Positions 36,997 through 46,624 of a stretch of 64,000 nt of DNA are shown here, in pieces. Source of the DNA: Oscillospiraceae bacterium (lineage in GTDB: Bacteria; Bacillota; Clostridia; Oscillospirales; Acutalibacteraceae). The notes beneath the pieces are model-generated. The model saw only the letters and a program-made list of their open reading frames with translations, did no database searches and was not told the DNA's origin. The DNA lies in contig SVOS01000003.1 in NCBI GenBank assembly GCA_015066245.1, positions 124,001 through 188,000 on the forward strand. The letters are read 5' to 3'. The number at the start of each line of letters is the position of its first letter. Within the stretch, counting starts at the first letter, position 1. The position numbers were made by a program, and so were the translations under genes.

Positions 36997-38269
36997 AAAA
37001 CTATTTAAGAATGCCACTGTTAAAAATGCAGGCTGGCTTATATTCGGCAAAGTGGCGCAGATGATAATAAGCATGTTTGTGGGACTTTTAACTGCCCGTT
37101 ACTTAGGCCCCTCAAACTTCGGACTTATTAACTATGCCACTGCATATACAGCTTTCTTTATGGCTATATGTACCTTGGGTATAAATTCTGTACTTGTAAA
37201 AGAGTTTATTGATAATCCCGAGGAAGAAGGCAGTATTATAGGTTCTTCGTTGGTACTAAGGGCTATATCAAGCTTTTTGTCGGCAGGCATAATAGTCTGC
37301 ATTGTCAGCATTATAGAGGCTGACGAATTAACAACTATTATCGTAACTGCTCTTTGCAGCTTAAGCCTGCTCTTTAATATTTTTGAAACTTTTAATTATT
37401 GGTTTCAATCAAAATTAAAATCTAAGGTTACCACTATAGCTACATTGATTGCTTATGTGATAACTTCAGCATATAAAGTAGTGCTTTTGATTTTAGGCAA
37501 AAGTGTTGAATGGTTTGCTTTTGCAAGTGCTCTGGATTATATTTGCTTAGGAGTTATTCTCATTATTTGCTATAAAATCTACGGTGGAAACAAACTCAGG
37601 TTTTCTAAATCTGTCAGTACGCGAATACTCAAAAAGAGCGTGCATTTCATTTTGCCTGGTATGATGGTGTCTATTTACGGCTATGCTGACAAGTTTATGC
37701 TCAAGCATATGCTCAGCGAAGCAGAGGTAGGCTTTTATGCTACTGCCACCACAATCTGTACAATGTGGTGCTTTGTGCTTACTGCTATTATCGACTCTGT
37801 TTATCCCTCTATCATGGAAGCATATAAGGTGGACAAAATACTCTACGAAAAGCGAAATCGCCAACTCTATGCAATAGTATTTTATGTATCTCTTGTGGTT
37901 TCCACGTTGTTTTGCATATTTGGTGAACTTATCGTATGGATCTTATATGGCGAAGCATACTCAAATTCTGTAGGACCATTAAGGGTGATTACATGGTATA
38001 CAGCATTTTCTTATCTTGGTGTTGCACGAAACGCTTGGATTGTATGCGAAGATAAGCAAAAATATCTAAAATATATCTACATATCATCAGCACTTCTGAA
38101 TGTAGGACTTAACTTTGTTTTTATTCCGTTTTTTGGTGCCACAGGTGCCGCTGTTGCTTCCCTCATTACACAGGTTGTAACAACTTTAGTTGTACCATTC
38201 TTTATAAAGGATATCAGACGCAATTCAGTTCTTATGTTAGAAGCTATTGTTTTCAAAGGAATTAAGTGA
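36989..38269 (+). CDS. Wzx-type polysaccharide flippase
   Basis: A 426-residue MATE/MVF-like transporter with about twelve to fourteen helices, opening with NAGWLIFGKVAQMIISMFVGLLTARYLGPSNFG, the classical Wzx start. LPGMMVSIYGYADKFMLKHMLSEAEVGFYA near residue 220 is the second-half repeat. It moves undecaprenyl-linked repeat units to the outer face for polymerisation. Confidence 0.93.
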   Translation: MIKKLFKNATVKNAGWLIFGKVAQMIISMFVGLLTARYLGPSNFGLINYATAYTAFFMAICTLGINSVLVKEFIDNPEEEGSIIGSSLVLRAISSFLSAGIIVCIVSIIEADELTTIIVTALCSLSLLFNIFETFNYWFQSKLKSKVTTIATLIAYVITSAYKVVLLILGKSVEWFAFASALDYICLGVILIICYKIYGGNKLRFSKSVSTRILKKSVHFILPGMMVSIYGYADKFMLKHMLSEAEVGFYATATTICTMWCFVLTAIIDSVYPSIMEAYKVDKILYEKRNRQLYAIVFYVSLVVSTLFCIFGELIVWILYGEAYSNSVGPLRVITWYTAFSYLGVARNAWIVCEDKQKYLKYIYISSALLNVGLNFVFIPFFGATGAAVASLITQVVTTLVVPFFIKDIRRNSVLMLEAIVFKGIK

Positions 38270-38285
38270 AAGGAGGAAGGCTTCA

Positions 38286-39515
38286 ATGAAACAGTATCTT
38301 AAAAAATTCATGTATATTATTACTAAGAAGCGGATTGACGAAAGTAAGCTTGATGTGCTTGATATCAATGCAAACAGTTATGATTTAAGATACTTTAACC
38401 TTTCTTCTAATTCTATCATTTCTCTTGATTATAATGGCGATACCTATTATTTCAGAGAGTGTCCTAAGATTTGCAAATTATCTGAGTATTTATCTGTAGT
38501 TATAGATAACTTTTTCTTTAGCCTTAATAAAAAGACTATCAGCAAAGAGCATTTTTCTCAGAAACTTCCTATAAGAATCACCTTTGATGATAATGAAATC
38601 GTGGAATTTAGAAATTATCTTGCACAGAAATCAACCTGCAAAGATTATTTCAAATTATTAACTTCAGCTGATAAGATTTCAGAAGCCATCGGTTTTTCAG
38701 TATGGGAAAACACCGATTTTTCAGATGGTTTTTTCAGAAGTTTCGGGTTTTCTGATATTCCTGATTACCTTAAAGATATTGCGGTGTATTTTTTGTGGGT
38801 TTTAAGAGGCGCGATGTATAACTTCAGAACCATGAAGTATATCAGAGGCAAGAAATACTCTTTTTTCAGTGCATCCAAAGCTATTGCTTCAAAAATCCTT
38901 GCAGATGAGCTTATGGTTGGCTCTTTAATAACTGAAACACTGTGGTGTAGAATAACTCTTGAGGACAACAGAATTTTGTTTGGTGTTATGACCAAAGCCG
39001 CAAAAGGCAGCAGAATGTCCGACACTGAACCTGAACTTAGCGGTAAACTTCAGAGAGAGCTTAATATACTCAATCTTTTGGATATTATATGTTTTCAGAA
39101 GGACCATGGCCCCAACAACTACAATGTTACAGAGGAGGGGGAAGTGTGTGCTTTTGATAACGATAATCCCACGACCTTTATGCCGATTGCTACGATTTCG
39201 GCCTCACTTTCGGGATGCAGTCCTTATGTAAACAATAGCGGTAAGGTCCTGAGACCATACGTCGACAAGACTTTTCTTAAACTCATAAATAATATTGATA
39301 CTAAAGCATTAACTTCAAAGTTGAAACCTTACCTTAATGTAATTCAAATTTCTGCTCTCAAGAAAAGAATACTCAAACTGTGCAAAGCAATTAATAACTC
39401 TGTATCTTGCGGTGAACTTAAGCTTCTTGATATTGATGAATGGACAACAAAAACTGCTGAGGAAGAGCTGAGTCTCAAAAACATAAATACATATCTGAAA
39501 ATAGCAATTAAATAA
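38286..39515 (+). CDS. Unknown protein with kinase-fold-like motifs (HipA/FAM20/PI-kinase type)
   Basis: A 409-residue soluble protein at the end of the locus. I do not recognise a named family for the N-terminal 200 residues. Around residues 262-295, LLDIICFQKDHGPNNYNV followed by VCAFDNDNP aligns in spacing with the DRHxxN catalytic loop and the downstream Asp-Asn metal site of HipA, FAM20 and actin-fragmin kinase-like proteins (Asp and Asn kept, Arg-His changed). A kinase acting on a glycan or a protein is therefore possible. AAAGGAGG lies about 10 bases before the ATG. A terminator follows. Confidence 0.6.
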   Translation: MKQYLKKFMYIITKKRIDESKLDVLDINANSYDLRYFNLSSNSIISLDYNGDTYYFRECPKICKLSEYLSVVIDNFFFSLNKKTISKEHFSQKLPIRITFDDNEIVEFRNYLAQKSTCKDYFKLLTSADKISEAIGFSVWENTDFSDGFFRSFGFSDIPDYLKDIAVYFLWVLRGAMYNFRTMKYIRGKKYSFFSASKAIASKILADELMVGSLITETLWCRITLEDNRILFGVMTKAAKGSRMSDTEPELSGKLQRELNILNLLDIICFQKDHGPNNYNVTEEGEVCAFDNDNPTTFMPIATISASLSGCSPYVNNSGKVLRPYVDKTFLKLINNIDTKALTSKLKPYLNVIQISALKKRILKLCKAINNSVSCGELKLLDIDEWTTKTAEEELSLKNINTYLKIAIK

Positions 39516-39520
39516 AATAA

Positions 39521-39570
39521 GGGTAACAAGTAATTTTTAAATTTCTTGTTGCCCTCTTTATTTTTTAGAT
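39521..39570 (+). terminator. Terminator at the end of the capsule/EPS locus
   Basis: GGGTAACAAG pairs with CTTGTTGCCC around an AT-rich loop, followed by TCTTTATTTTTT. Confidence 0.8.
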
Positions 39571-39585
39571 ATTGTGTGTTATAAT
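39557..39585 (+). promoter_or_regulatory. Probable sigma-A promoter for uvrB-parE-parC
   Basis: TTTATT (39557-39562), a 17-base spacer and TATAAT (39580-39585) with an extended TGT. A second TATAAT at 39590 lacks a -35. Confidence 0.5.
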
Positions 39586-39648
39586 AGTTTATAATGGTAT
39601 ATATTGTGGTTTAGTATGCTCTTTTTAGAGTAGGAAGGTATAAATTTA

Positions 39649-41607
39649 ATGGATAAGTTTAAATTGGTTTCGGAATATAAGCCCACAGGCGACCAACCTC
39701 AGGCAATTGAAAAATTAGTTGATGGCCTTAATAAAGGCTACAAAGAGCAAACCCTTCTGGGCGTAACGGGTTCGGGTAAGACCTTCACTATGGCAAATAT
39801 TATTGCTCAGGTTAATCGTCCGACTTTGGTGCTGGCACATAACAAAACCCTTGCCGCTCAGCTTTGCACAGAGTTTAAAGAATTCTTCCCCGAAAACGCC
39901 GTTGAATACTTTGTATCATATTATGACTATTACCAGCCCGAAGCCTATATCGCAAATACCGATACTTATATTGATAAAGATGCTTCGATTAATGACGAGA
40001 TTGATAAATTAAGACACAGTGCAACCCTTGCACTTTCTGAGCGTAGAGATGTTATCATTGTCGCTTCTGTGTCTTGTATCTATACTTTAGGTGACCCGAT
40101 TGATTACCGAAATATGGTTATTTCCCTTCGTCCAGGCATGGAATATGGACGAGATAATTTACTGAGAAAGCTTGTAGAGCTTCAGTATGACCGCAACGAT
40201 ATAAGTTTTACACGCAATAAATTCAGAGTTAACGGTGATACGGTTGAAATTTTTCCTGCTTACTCTTCCGAGAGAATCATCAGAGTAGAGTTCTTTGGTG
40301 ATGAGGTTGATAGAATTTGTGAGATAGACCCTATGACAGGAGAGCTTAAGGGAATTGTCAAGCACGTTGCTATTTATCCTGCATCTCACTATATCGTATC
40401 TGCAGACAAAATCAAAAACGGCATTGCCGAGCTTGAGCGAGAGCTTGAGGAACGTATTAAATATTTTAATGACGAAGGTAAGCTTATCGAAGCACAGCGT
40501 ATTGAGCAAAGAACAAGATATGATATTGAGCTTTTACAGGAAATCGGCTTTTGCCGAGGAATCGAAAACTATTCAAGAGTCTTGGCAGGCAGACCTAAAG
40601 GCTCAACCCCCACTACTTTACTTGATTATTTTCCCGATGATTTTCTCCTTCTTGTTGATGAATCTCATGTAACATTACCCCAGGTAAGGGGTATGTACGC
40701 AGGCGACAGAGCAAGAAAGGAAAGCCTTGTTAACTACGGATTCAGATTACCGTCAGCCTTTGATAACAGACCCCTTAATTTTGATGAGTTTTACAGTCAT
40801 ATAAATCAGGCGATTTTCGTAAGTGCCACCCCCGGAGACTTAGAGCTTTCAAAGAGTGCACAGATAGCCCAGCAGATTATCCGTCCTACGGGACTTTTAG
40901 ATCCCGAGGTTTCAGTTCGTCCTGTTGAAGGTCAGATGGATGACCTTATTTCAGAGATTAACTTTAGAACTGAAAAGGGAGAGAGGGTACTTGTTACAAC
41001 TCTTACTAAGAAAATGGCTGAGGATTTAACAGAATATCTCAGTAAAATGGATATCAAGGTCAGATATATGCATCATGACATTGATACCGTGGAAAGAATG
41101 GAAATCGTGCGAGATTTACGCTTAGGCGAGTATGATGTTCTGGTTGGTATCAATCTTCTTAGAGAAGGTCTTGATATCCCCGAGGTGTCTTTGGTTGCAA
41201 TTCTTGATGCTGATAAAGAGGGCTTCCTCAGAAGCGAGCGTTCTCTTATCCAGACAATGGGCAGAGCCGCCAGAAATTCACAGGGTACAGTTATTATGTA
41301 TGCGGATTCTGTAACCGACTCAATGAAAAATGCTATGATAGAGACAGAACGCCGACGTGAAATTCAGATGGCTTATAACAAGGCACACGGAATCACGCCT
41401 AAAACTATCGTGAAGAAGGTTTCAGAGATTCTTGAAATTTCTGCAAAAACTGATGAAGATTTTGGCAAAAAACAACTTACAAAAGCACAAAAGCAAGAAC
41501 TTATTATGGCACTTACCAAGGAAATGCAAGCTGCTGCAAAACTTCTTGAATTTGAGCATGCGGCATTCTTAAGAGATAAGATAAATAAATTAAAAGGCGG
41601 AATGTGA
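39649..41607 (+). CDS. uvrB: UvrABC excision nuclease subunit B
   Basis: A full-length 652-residue UvrB. Helicase motif [11 protein letters not shown] (about residues 39-48), the DNA-clamping beta-hairpin [11 protein letters not shown] (about 93), DESHVTLPQ, helicase motifs V-VI ([19 protein letters not shown]) and a C-terminal UVR motif that binds UvrC. It verifies damage loaded by UvrA in nucleotide excision repair; uvrA and uvrC are not here. AGGAAGG lies about 10 bases before the ATG. parE begins one base after its stop. Confidence 0.97.
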   Translation: MDKFKLVSEYKPTGDQPQAIEKLVDGLNKGYKEQTLLGVTGSGKTFTMANIIAQVNRPTLVLAHNKTLAAQLCTEFKEFFPENAVEYFVSYYDYYQPEAYIANTDTYIDKDASINDEIDKLRHSATLALSERRDVIIVASVSCIYTLGDPIDYRNMVISLRPGMEYGRDNLLRKLVELQYDRNDISFTRNKFRVNGDTVEIFPAYSSERIIRVEFFGDEVDRICEIDPMTGELKGIVKHVAIYPASHYIVSADKIKNGIAELERELEERIKYFNDEGKLIEAQRIEQRTRYDIELLQEIGFCRGIENYSRVLAGRPKGSTPTTLLDYFPDDFLLLVDESHVTLPQVRGMYAGDRARKESLVNYGFRLPSAFDNRPLNFDEFYSHINQAIFVSATPGDLELSKSAQIAQQIIRPTGLLDPEVSVRPVEGQMDDLISEINFRTEKGERVLVTTLTKKMAEDLTEYLSKMDIKVRYMHHDIDTVERMEIVRDLRLGEYDVLVGINLLREGLDIPEVSLVAILDADKEGFLRSERSLIQTMGRAARNSQGTVIMYADSVTDSMKNAMIETERRREIQMAYNKAHGITPKTIVKKVSEILEISAKTDEDFGKKQLTKAQKQELIMALTKEMQAAAKLLEFEHAAFLRDKINKLKGGM

Positions 41608-41608
41608 A

Positions 41609-43597
41609 ATGGCTAAGGATGTTAAAAACGAATACGGCAACGAAAGTATTACTTCCTTGAAGGATGAGGACAGGGTCCGCAAAAGACCGGCAGTTATTTT
41701 TGGTTCGGATGGCATCGAAGGCTGTCAGCACTCTGCATTCGAGATTATCAGCAACTCTATCGATGAAGCTCGTGAGGGCTACGGCAAAGAGATAACAGTT
41801 ACACTTTTTCAGGACCATTCAATTCAGGTAGAAGACCACGGACGAGGTCTGCCTGTTGACTATAATCCCAACGAAAAGAAATATAACTGGCAGCTTCTTT
41901 TCTGCGAGATGTACGCAGGCAGTAAGTATAATAACAATGAAGGCGGCAGCTACGAATACTCCTTAGGCTTAAACGGTCTTGGCCTTTGCTCTACTCAGTA
42001 TGCTTCAGAGTATATGACTGCTGAGGTTAAACGTGATGGATTTATCTATACTCTTAACTTCAAAAAAGGCAGACCCTCGGGCAAAATGAAGAAAGAGGAA
42101 TACGCTAAGAAAGACACGGGTACAATTATCCGCTGGAAACCCGACCTTGAGGTTTTCACCGATATCGACATTGCTCCCGAGTATTTTCTTGACATCTTAA
42201 AGCGACAGGCTATTGTCAATGCAGGAATCAGATTTGTTTTTAAACATCAGACAGGTACAAACAAGTTTGATACAACAGAGTTTAAATACGAAAATGGTAT
42301 ATTAGACCATGTAAAGGAAATGGTGGGGGAGGAAACTCTCACATTGCCTCAGTATTGGCAGACTGAAAAAATGGCAAGGGACCGTGCGGATAAAGACGAG
42401 TATAAGTGTAAAATGAACTTTGCCTTTGCTTTTTCCAATAAACACGCTACGGCTGAGTATTATCACAACTCAAGCTGGCTTGAGCATGGTGGTGCACCTG
42501 AAAAAGCAGTGAGAAATGCTTTTGTATATCAGATTGATAACTGGCTTAAATCCAATTCAAAATATAATAAAAACGAGTCCAAAGTCCTTTTTGCAGATGT
42601 AGAGGATTGCCTTGTTATCGTTATTTCTTCATTCTCCAGCGTTACATCCTACGAAAACCAGACCAAAAAGTCCATTACCAATAAAGGTATTCAGGATGCA
42701 ATGACAGAATTTTTACGTCATCAGCTTGAGGTTTATTTTATCGAAAATCCTCTTGATGCGGAAAAAATCTGCAATCAGGTTTTAGTTAATAAACGAAGCA
42801 GAGAAAATGCTGAAAAAACACGTCAGAATCTTAAGAAAAAGCTTACTGTCACAATGGACATGACAAACCGTGTGGCAAAATTTGTAGACTGCCGTTCTAA
42901 AGATACTTCTGAGCGAGAGCTTTTTATCGTAGAGGGTGATTCGGCTTTAGGCTCCTGCAAGCAGGCACGTGACCCTAACTTCCAGGCTGTTATGCCTATC
43001 CGTGGTAAGATTCTCAACTGCTTAAAAGCGGATTATACAAGAATCTTCAAAAGTGATATCATTACCGACTTACTTAAAGTTTTAGGCTGCGGAGTTGAGG
43101 TTTCTTCAAAGAGCAACAAGGACTTAGCCGCTTTTGATATTAATAATCTTAAGTGGAACAAGGTTATTATCTGTACCGATGCCGATGTGGATGGATTCCA
43201 GATTCGAACCCTTCTTCTCACTATGTTCTACCGCCTAACTCCTACACTTATTAATGAGGGCAAGGTGTTTATCGCTGAATCTCCGCTTTATGAGATAACT
43301 ACAAAGGATAATACTTATTTTGCTTATACAGAAGCAGAAAAAGAGAAGTACATCGCTGAAATCGGCAACTCAAAGTTTACTGTTCAGCGAAGCAAAGGTC
43401 TTGGTGAAAACCAGGCTGATATGATGAATCTTACAACTATGAATCCTACAACTCGCCGACTTATCAAAGTAATGCCCGATGAGGCAGAGGAAACATCCCG
43501 AATCTTTGATGTTCTTTTAGGCGACGATTTGCAGGGCAGAAAAGATTACATTGTAAATTACGGTGCAAACTACATCGACAATCTTGATTTAAGCTGA
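41609..43597 (+). CDS. parE: Type IIA topoisomerase subunit B (ParE-like)
   Basis: A 662-residue GHKL ATPase/TOPRIM subunit: ISNSIDEAREGYG (ATP-binding), EDHGRGLP, LGLNGLG, then the TOPRIM motifs EGDSALGSC (about residue 430) and DADVDGFQIR. The pairing with the adjacent A subunit, the divergent N-terminal GLPVDYNPNEKKYNWQ and placement away from recF/dnaN indicate topoisomerase IV-like rather than gyrase; the exact activity cannot be fixed by eye. Decatenates or relaxes DNA using ATP. Confidence 0.9.
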   Translation: MAKDVKNEYGNESITSLKDEDRVRKRPAVIFGSDGIEGCQHSAFEIISNSIDEAREGYGKEITVTLFQDHSIQVEDHGRGLPVDYNPNEKKYNWQLLFCEMYAGSKYNNNEGGSYEYSLGLNGLGLCSTQYASEYMTAEVKRDGFIYTLNFKKGRPSGKMKKEEYAKKDTGTIIRWKPDLEVFTDIDIAPEYFLDILKRQAIVNAGIRFVFKHQTGTNKFDTTEFKYENGILDHVKEMVGEETLTLPQYWQTEKMARDRADKDEYKCKMNFAFAFSNKHATAEYYHNSSWLEHGGAPEKAVRNAFVYQIDNWLKSNSKYNKNESKVLFADVEDCLVIVISSFSSVTSYENQTKKSITNKGIQDAMTEFLRHQLEVYFIENPLDAEKICNQVLVNKRSRENAEKTRQNLKKKLTVTMDMTNRVAKFVDCRSKDTSERELFIVEGDSALGSCKQARDPNFQAVMPIRGKILNCLKADYTRIFKSDIITDLLKVLGCGVEVSSKSNKDLAAFDINNLKWNKVIICTDADVDGFQIRTLLLTMFYRLTPTLINEGKVFIAESPLYEITTKDNTYFAYTEAEKEKYIAEIGNSKFTVQRSKGLGENQADMMNLTTMNPTTRRLIKVMPDEAEETSRIFDVLLGDDLQGRKDYIVNYGANYIDNLDLS

Positions 43598-43608
43598 GGT
43601 GACATAAT

Positions 43609-45846
43609 ATGGCTAAGAAAAAGAAAACCGAAAACACCGTACAGGCATCTGCTATCAAAGGTGTCATCGAGGGTGCAGGCGAAATTGTTGAACAACGAAT
43701 TGTCAGTACGCTGACAGAAAACTATATGCCCTACGCAATGAGCGTTATTATGTCCCGTGCAATCCCTGAGATTGACGGCTTTAAGCCTTCTCACAGAAAG
43801 CTCCTCTACACAATGTATAAGAAAGGTCTTTTAACGGGTGCTCTTACAAAGTCTGCGAACATAGTAGGTGAGACCATGAAGCTTAATCCTCATGGTGATG
43901 CCGCGATTTATGACACTATGGTGCGACTTTCACGCGGATATGAGGCACTTCTGCATCCCTATGTGCTTTCCAAGGGTAACTTTGGTAAGTTCTTCTCGCG
44001 TGATATGGCGTGGGCGGCTCCCAGATATACCGAAGCAAAGCTTGAGCCTATCTGTAATGAGCTTTTCAGAGATATCGACAAAGATACAGTTGATTTCGTT
44101 GATAACTACGATAATACGATGAAGGAGCCTACACTCCTGCCTGCGACTTTCCCCTCAGTTCTTGTTAATGCAAACACCGGTATCGCAGTTGGTATGGCTT
44201 CCTCTGTGTGTTCATTTAATTTAAGAGAAGTTTGCGAAACTACCGCCGCTTTAATCCGCGATCCTGATCACGATGTTTTCTCTACATTACCTGCACCCGA
44301 TTTTTGCGGTGGGGGACAGATTGTATACAATGAGCAGGTGCTCAAGGATATTTATACAAGCGGCAAAGGCAGCTTCAAAGTTCGTGCCGAGTATACCTAT
44401 GACAAATCCAATAACTGTATTGATGTAACATCAATTTCTCCCACAACTTCTACAGAAGCTATTATTGAGAAGGTTATTGAGCTTGTAAAACTTGGCAAAA
44501 TCAAGGAAATCTCAGATATCCGAGATGAAACAGGTCTTAACGGACTTAAAATCACTATTGACCTTAAGCGTGGCACAGATCCGGAACTTCTTATGAAGAA
44601 GCTTTATAAGCTTACTCCTCTTGAGGATTCCTTTGCCTGTAATTTTAATATTCTTATCGGCGGAGTGCCTCAGGTTCTGGGTGTTAAGGATATTCTAAAC
44701 GAGTGGATTGCATTCAGAATCGAGTGTGTACGTCGCAGAGTTTATCACGAGCTCCATAAAAAGAAAGACAGACTCCATCTTCTATACGGCCTTAAGGAAA
44801 TCCTCCTTGATATCGACAAAGCCGTCAGAATCGTAAGAGAAACCGAAGAAGAAAAAGAGGTTGTACCAAACCTTATGATTGGCTTTGGTATTGACGAGGT
44901 GCAGGCTGAGTTTGTTGCCGAAATCAAACTCCGTCACTTGAACCGCGAGTATATTCTCAAGCGTACCAATGATATTGACGAGCTCGAGGCTGATATTGCA
45001 GAGCTTGAGGCAATTCTCTCAAGCAAAGCCAGAGTAAAGACAATTATCGTAAAAGAGCTTAAGGAAGTTGCCGACAAATACGGTCAGGAACGCAGAAGTA
45101 AGATTCTCTATATTGAGGATGATGCTTTTGAGGATATTGTGGAGGAGATTCCCGATTATCCCGTGCACCTGTTCTTCACCAAAGAAGGCTACTTCAAAAA
45201 GATTACCCCACAATCCTTGAGAATGAGCGGCGAGCAAAAGCTCAAAGAAGGCGACAATATTTCCATGACTGTGGAGACTACCAACAACACCGACTTGCTG
45301 TTCTTTACAAACAAATGTCAGGTTTACAAATCAAAGGCAAGTGATTTCTCTGACACAAAGGCAAGTGTGCTGGGTGATTATATTCCTGCTAAGCTTCAGA
45401 TGGATGAAGGTGAAACTGCCGTTGCGATGATTTGTACAAAAACTTATGAGGGAATTGTTCTCTTTGCTTTTGAAAACGGCAAAATTGCGAAAATTCCTCT
45501 TGATTCATACGCAACAAAGACCAACCGCAAGCGACTTACTAATGCTTATTCGGACAAATCTCCCTTGGCTGATGTAGGGTTTACCGATGAAGAGTGCGAA
45601 TTTCTTATTACTGCGTCCAGCGGCAGAATGCTTTTGCTTCATACAGCTTCTATTAATCTTAAAACATCCCGTACAACACAGGGCGTTGCAGTTATGAAGC
45701 TTAAGAAAGGCCAGAGGGTTATGAGTATAGCCAAGTATAAAGAAGGCACATTTTCAAAGCCTTCCAGATACCGCACACGCTCACTGCCTGCACTTGGTGC
45801 TATGCCCGATGTGGCAGATACTGCAGAGCAGCTTTCGCTTATTTAA
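43609..45846 (+). CDS. parC: Type IIA topoisomerase subunit A (ParC-like)
   Basis: A 745-residue breakage-reunion subunit. The catalytic tyrosine lies in AAPRYTEAKLEPI near residue 140, after the quinolone-region block ANIVGETMKLNPHGDAAIYDTMVRLS. The C-terminal beta-pinwheel is present but short and lacks a visible GyrA box (QRRGGKG-type), which supports topoisomerase IV over gyrase. The start has GAGGTG about 8 bases upstream, 12 bases after parE. No clear terminator follows the stop. Confidence 0.9.
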   Translation: MAKKKKTENTVQASAIKGVIEGAGEIVEQRIVSTLTENYMPYAMSVIMSRAIPEIDGFKPSHRKLLYTMYKKGLLTGALTKSANIVGETMKLNPHGDAAIYDTMVRLSRGYEALLHPYVLSKGNFGKFFSRDMAWAAPRYTEAKLEPICNELFRDIDKDTVDFVDNYDNTMKEPTLLPATFPSVLVNANTGIAVGMASSVCSFNLREVCETTAALIRDPDHDVFSTLPAPDFCGGGQIVYNEQVLKDIYTSGKGSFKVRAEYTYDKSNNCIDVTSISPTTSTEAIIEKVIELVKLGKIKEISDIRDETGLNGLKITIDLKRGTDPELLMKKLYKLTPLEDSFACNFNILIGGVPQVLGVKDILNEWIAFRIECVRRRVYHELHKKKDRLHLLYGLKEILLDIDKAVRIVRETEEEKEVVPNLMIGFGIDEVQAEFVAEIKLRHLNREYILKRTNDIDELEADIAELEAILSSKARVKTIIVKELKEVADKYGQERRSKILYIEDDAFEDIVEEIPDYPVHLFFTKEGYFKKITPQSLRMSGEQKLKEGDNISMTVETTNNTDLLFFTNKCQVYKSKASDFSDTKASVLGDYIPAKLQMDEGETAVAMICTKTYEGIVLFAFENGKIAKIPLDSYATKTNRKRLTNAYSDKSPLADVGFTDEECEFLITASSGRMLLLHTASINLKTSRTTQGVAVMKLKKGQRVMSIAKYKEGTFSKPSRYRTRSLPALGAMPDVADTAEQLSLI

Positions 45847-45874
45847 TCTATTTGTTTATTATTAAAAATAATGC

Positions 45875-45903
45875 TTGCATTTTTCGGATTATTATGGTAA
45901 AAT
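45875..45903 (+). promoter_or_regulatory. Sigma-A promoter for secG
   Basis: TTGCAT (45875-45880), a 17-base spacer and TAAAAT (45898-45903), giving a leader of about 55 bases. Confidence 0.7.
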
Positions 45904-45964
45904 GTTAAAGCTATCGAAAATTTGACCTTTTTTGGGTTTATAATACGAAAGGATGTATTATCAG

Positions 45965-46288
45965 ATGTGGTATTTTTATCTCTTAGGTGTTCTTGCTCTT
46001 ATCGTTGCAGTAGTTCTTGTTATCGTAGTTATTCTTCAGGAAGGTAACTCTCAGGGCGTTGGCGTTGTTTCCGGCGGTGCTGATACTTTCTTCTCTAAGA
46101 ATAAGGCTCGTTCTATCGATGCATTCCTTGCTCGTTGGACAAAGTTTGTTGCAGTTGGCTTCTTCATTCTGGTTGTTGCAATCAACGTTGTTGCTTTTGC
46201 TACAAACGGTTCCGGTAACGACACAAACACAAACCTTCCCCAGACATCTATCTCTACACCTGACTCTGCTTCTGTAGACGAAGGCTGA
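45965..46288 (+). CDS. secG: Preprotein translocase subunit SecG
   Basis: A 107-residue protein with two membrane helices (about residues 4-24 and 56-78), the SecG signature VVILQEGNSQGVGVVSGGADTFFSKNKAR between them, and a polar Thr/Ser-rich tail. It is an accessory part of the SecYEG channel. I prefer ATG 45965 because AAAGGA at 45948-45953 overlaps the alternative ATG at 45953. Confidence 0.93.
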   Translation: MWYFYLLGVLALIVAVVLVIVVILQEGNSQGVGVVSGGADTFFSKNKARSIDAFLARWTKFVAVGFFILVVAINVVAFATNGSGNDTNTNLPQTSISTPDSASVDEG

Positions 46289-46324
46289 TTTTAGCATAAC
46301 ATAATATTTAAGAGCATAATAATT

Positions 46325-46354
46325 GACTGCAAGGTTTTGCCTTGCAGTCTTTTT
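46325..46354 (+). terminator. Terminator after secG
   Basis: A perfect 10-bp stem GACTGCAAGG with CCTTGCAGTC around TTTTG, then TTTTTAT. The BofA-like gene starts 19 bases later. Confidence 0.85.
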
Positions 46355-46372
46355 ATTTGCGGAGGAATATTT

Positions 46373-46624
46373 ATGATTTATGCAGGAATACTTATAATAA
46401 CTTTTATTTTGTTTGCAATAATCAACTTTTTCTCAAAAAATAAAAAGCCCTTTAAAAGGGCTTTTGTAAATATGATTATTGGTGTACTGTCGCTTGTGAT
46501 TATAAATGTCGCAGGGATATTCTGGGACATAGGGGTAGGTGTGTCACCGTTTTCCCTTATGGTGTCAGCTTCTTTGGGGGTTCCGGGTGTTGTTGCAATG
46601 GTTTTGATAAAAACCTTGTTTTAA
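46373..46624 (+). CDS. BofA-like protein (pro-sigma-K processing inhibitor family)
   Basis: An 83-residue protein with two or three membrane helices and the C-terminal family pattern GVSPFSLMVSASLGVPGVVAMVLI. In Bacillus BofA holds SpoIVFB inactive until the SpoIVB protease signals from the forespore; spoIVB itself lies at 53.2 kb in this window. GGAGG lies 7 bases before ATG 46373. The gene contains an odd perfect hairpin followed by TTTT at 46443-46465, and its 3' end overlaps the convergent DUF4364 gene. Confidence 0.75.
   Translation: MIYAGILIITFILFAIINFFSKNKKPFKRAFVNMIIGVLSLVIINVAGIFWDIGVGVSPFSLMVSASLGVPGVVAMVLIKTLF
46443..46465. repeat. Terminator-like palindrome inside the bofA-like gene
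   Basis: AAAAGCCCTTT and AAAGGGCTTTT pair perfectly around a single base, within coding sequence for KNKKPFKRAFV. With its U-rich 3' flank it could act as an attenuator, or be chance in a Lys/Pro/Phe-rich stretch. Confidence 0.5.

Noticed and set aside
17225..39515. Capsule locus as a mobile island
   Set aside because: No transposase, integrase, flanking repeats or tRNA were seen at its borders; it sits between ordinary terminators and housekeeping genes.
39580..39595. Second TATAAT before uvrB as an independent promoter
   Set aside because: No acceptable -35 at 16-18 bases upstream; the first TATAAT with extended TGT is the better choice.
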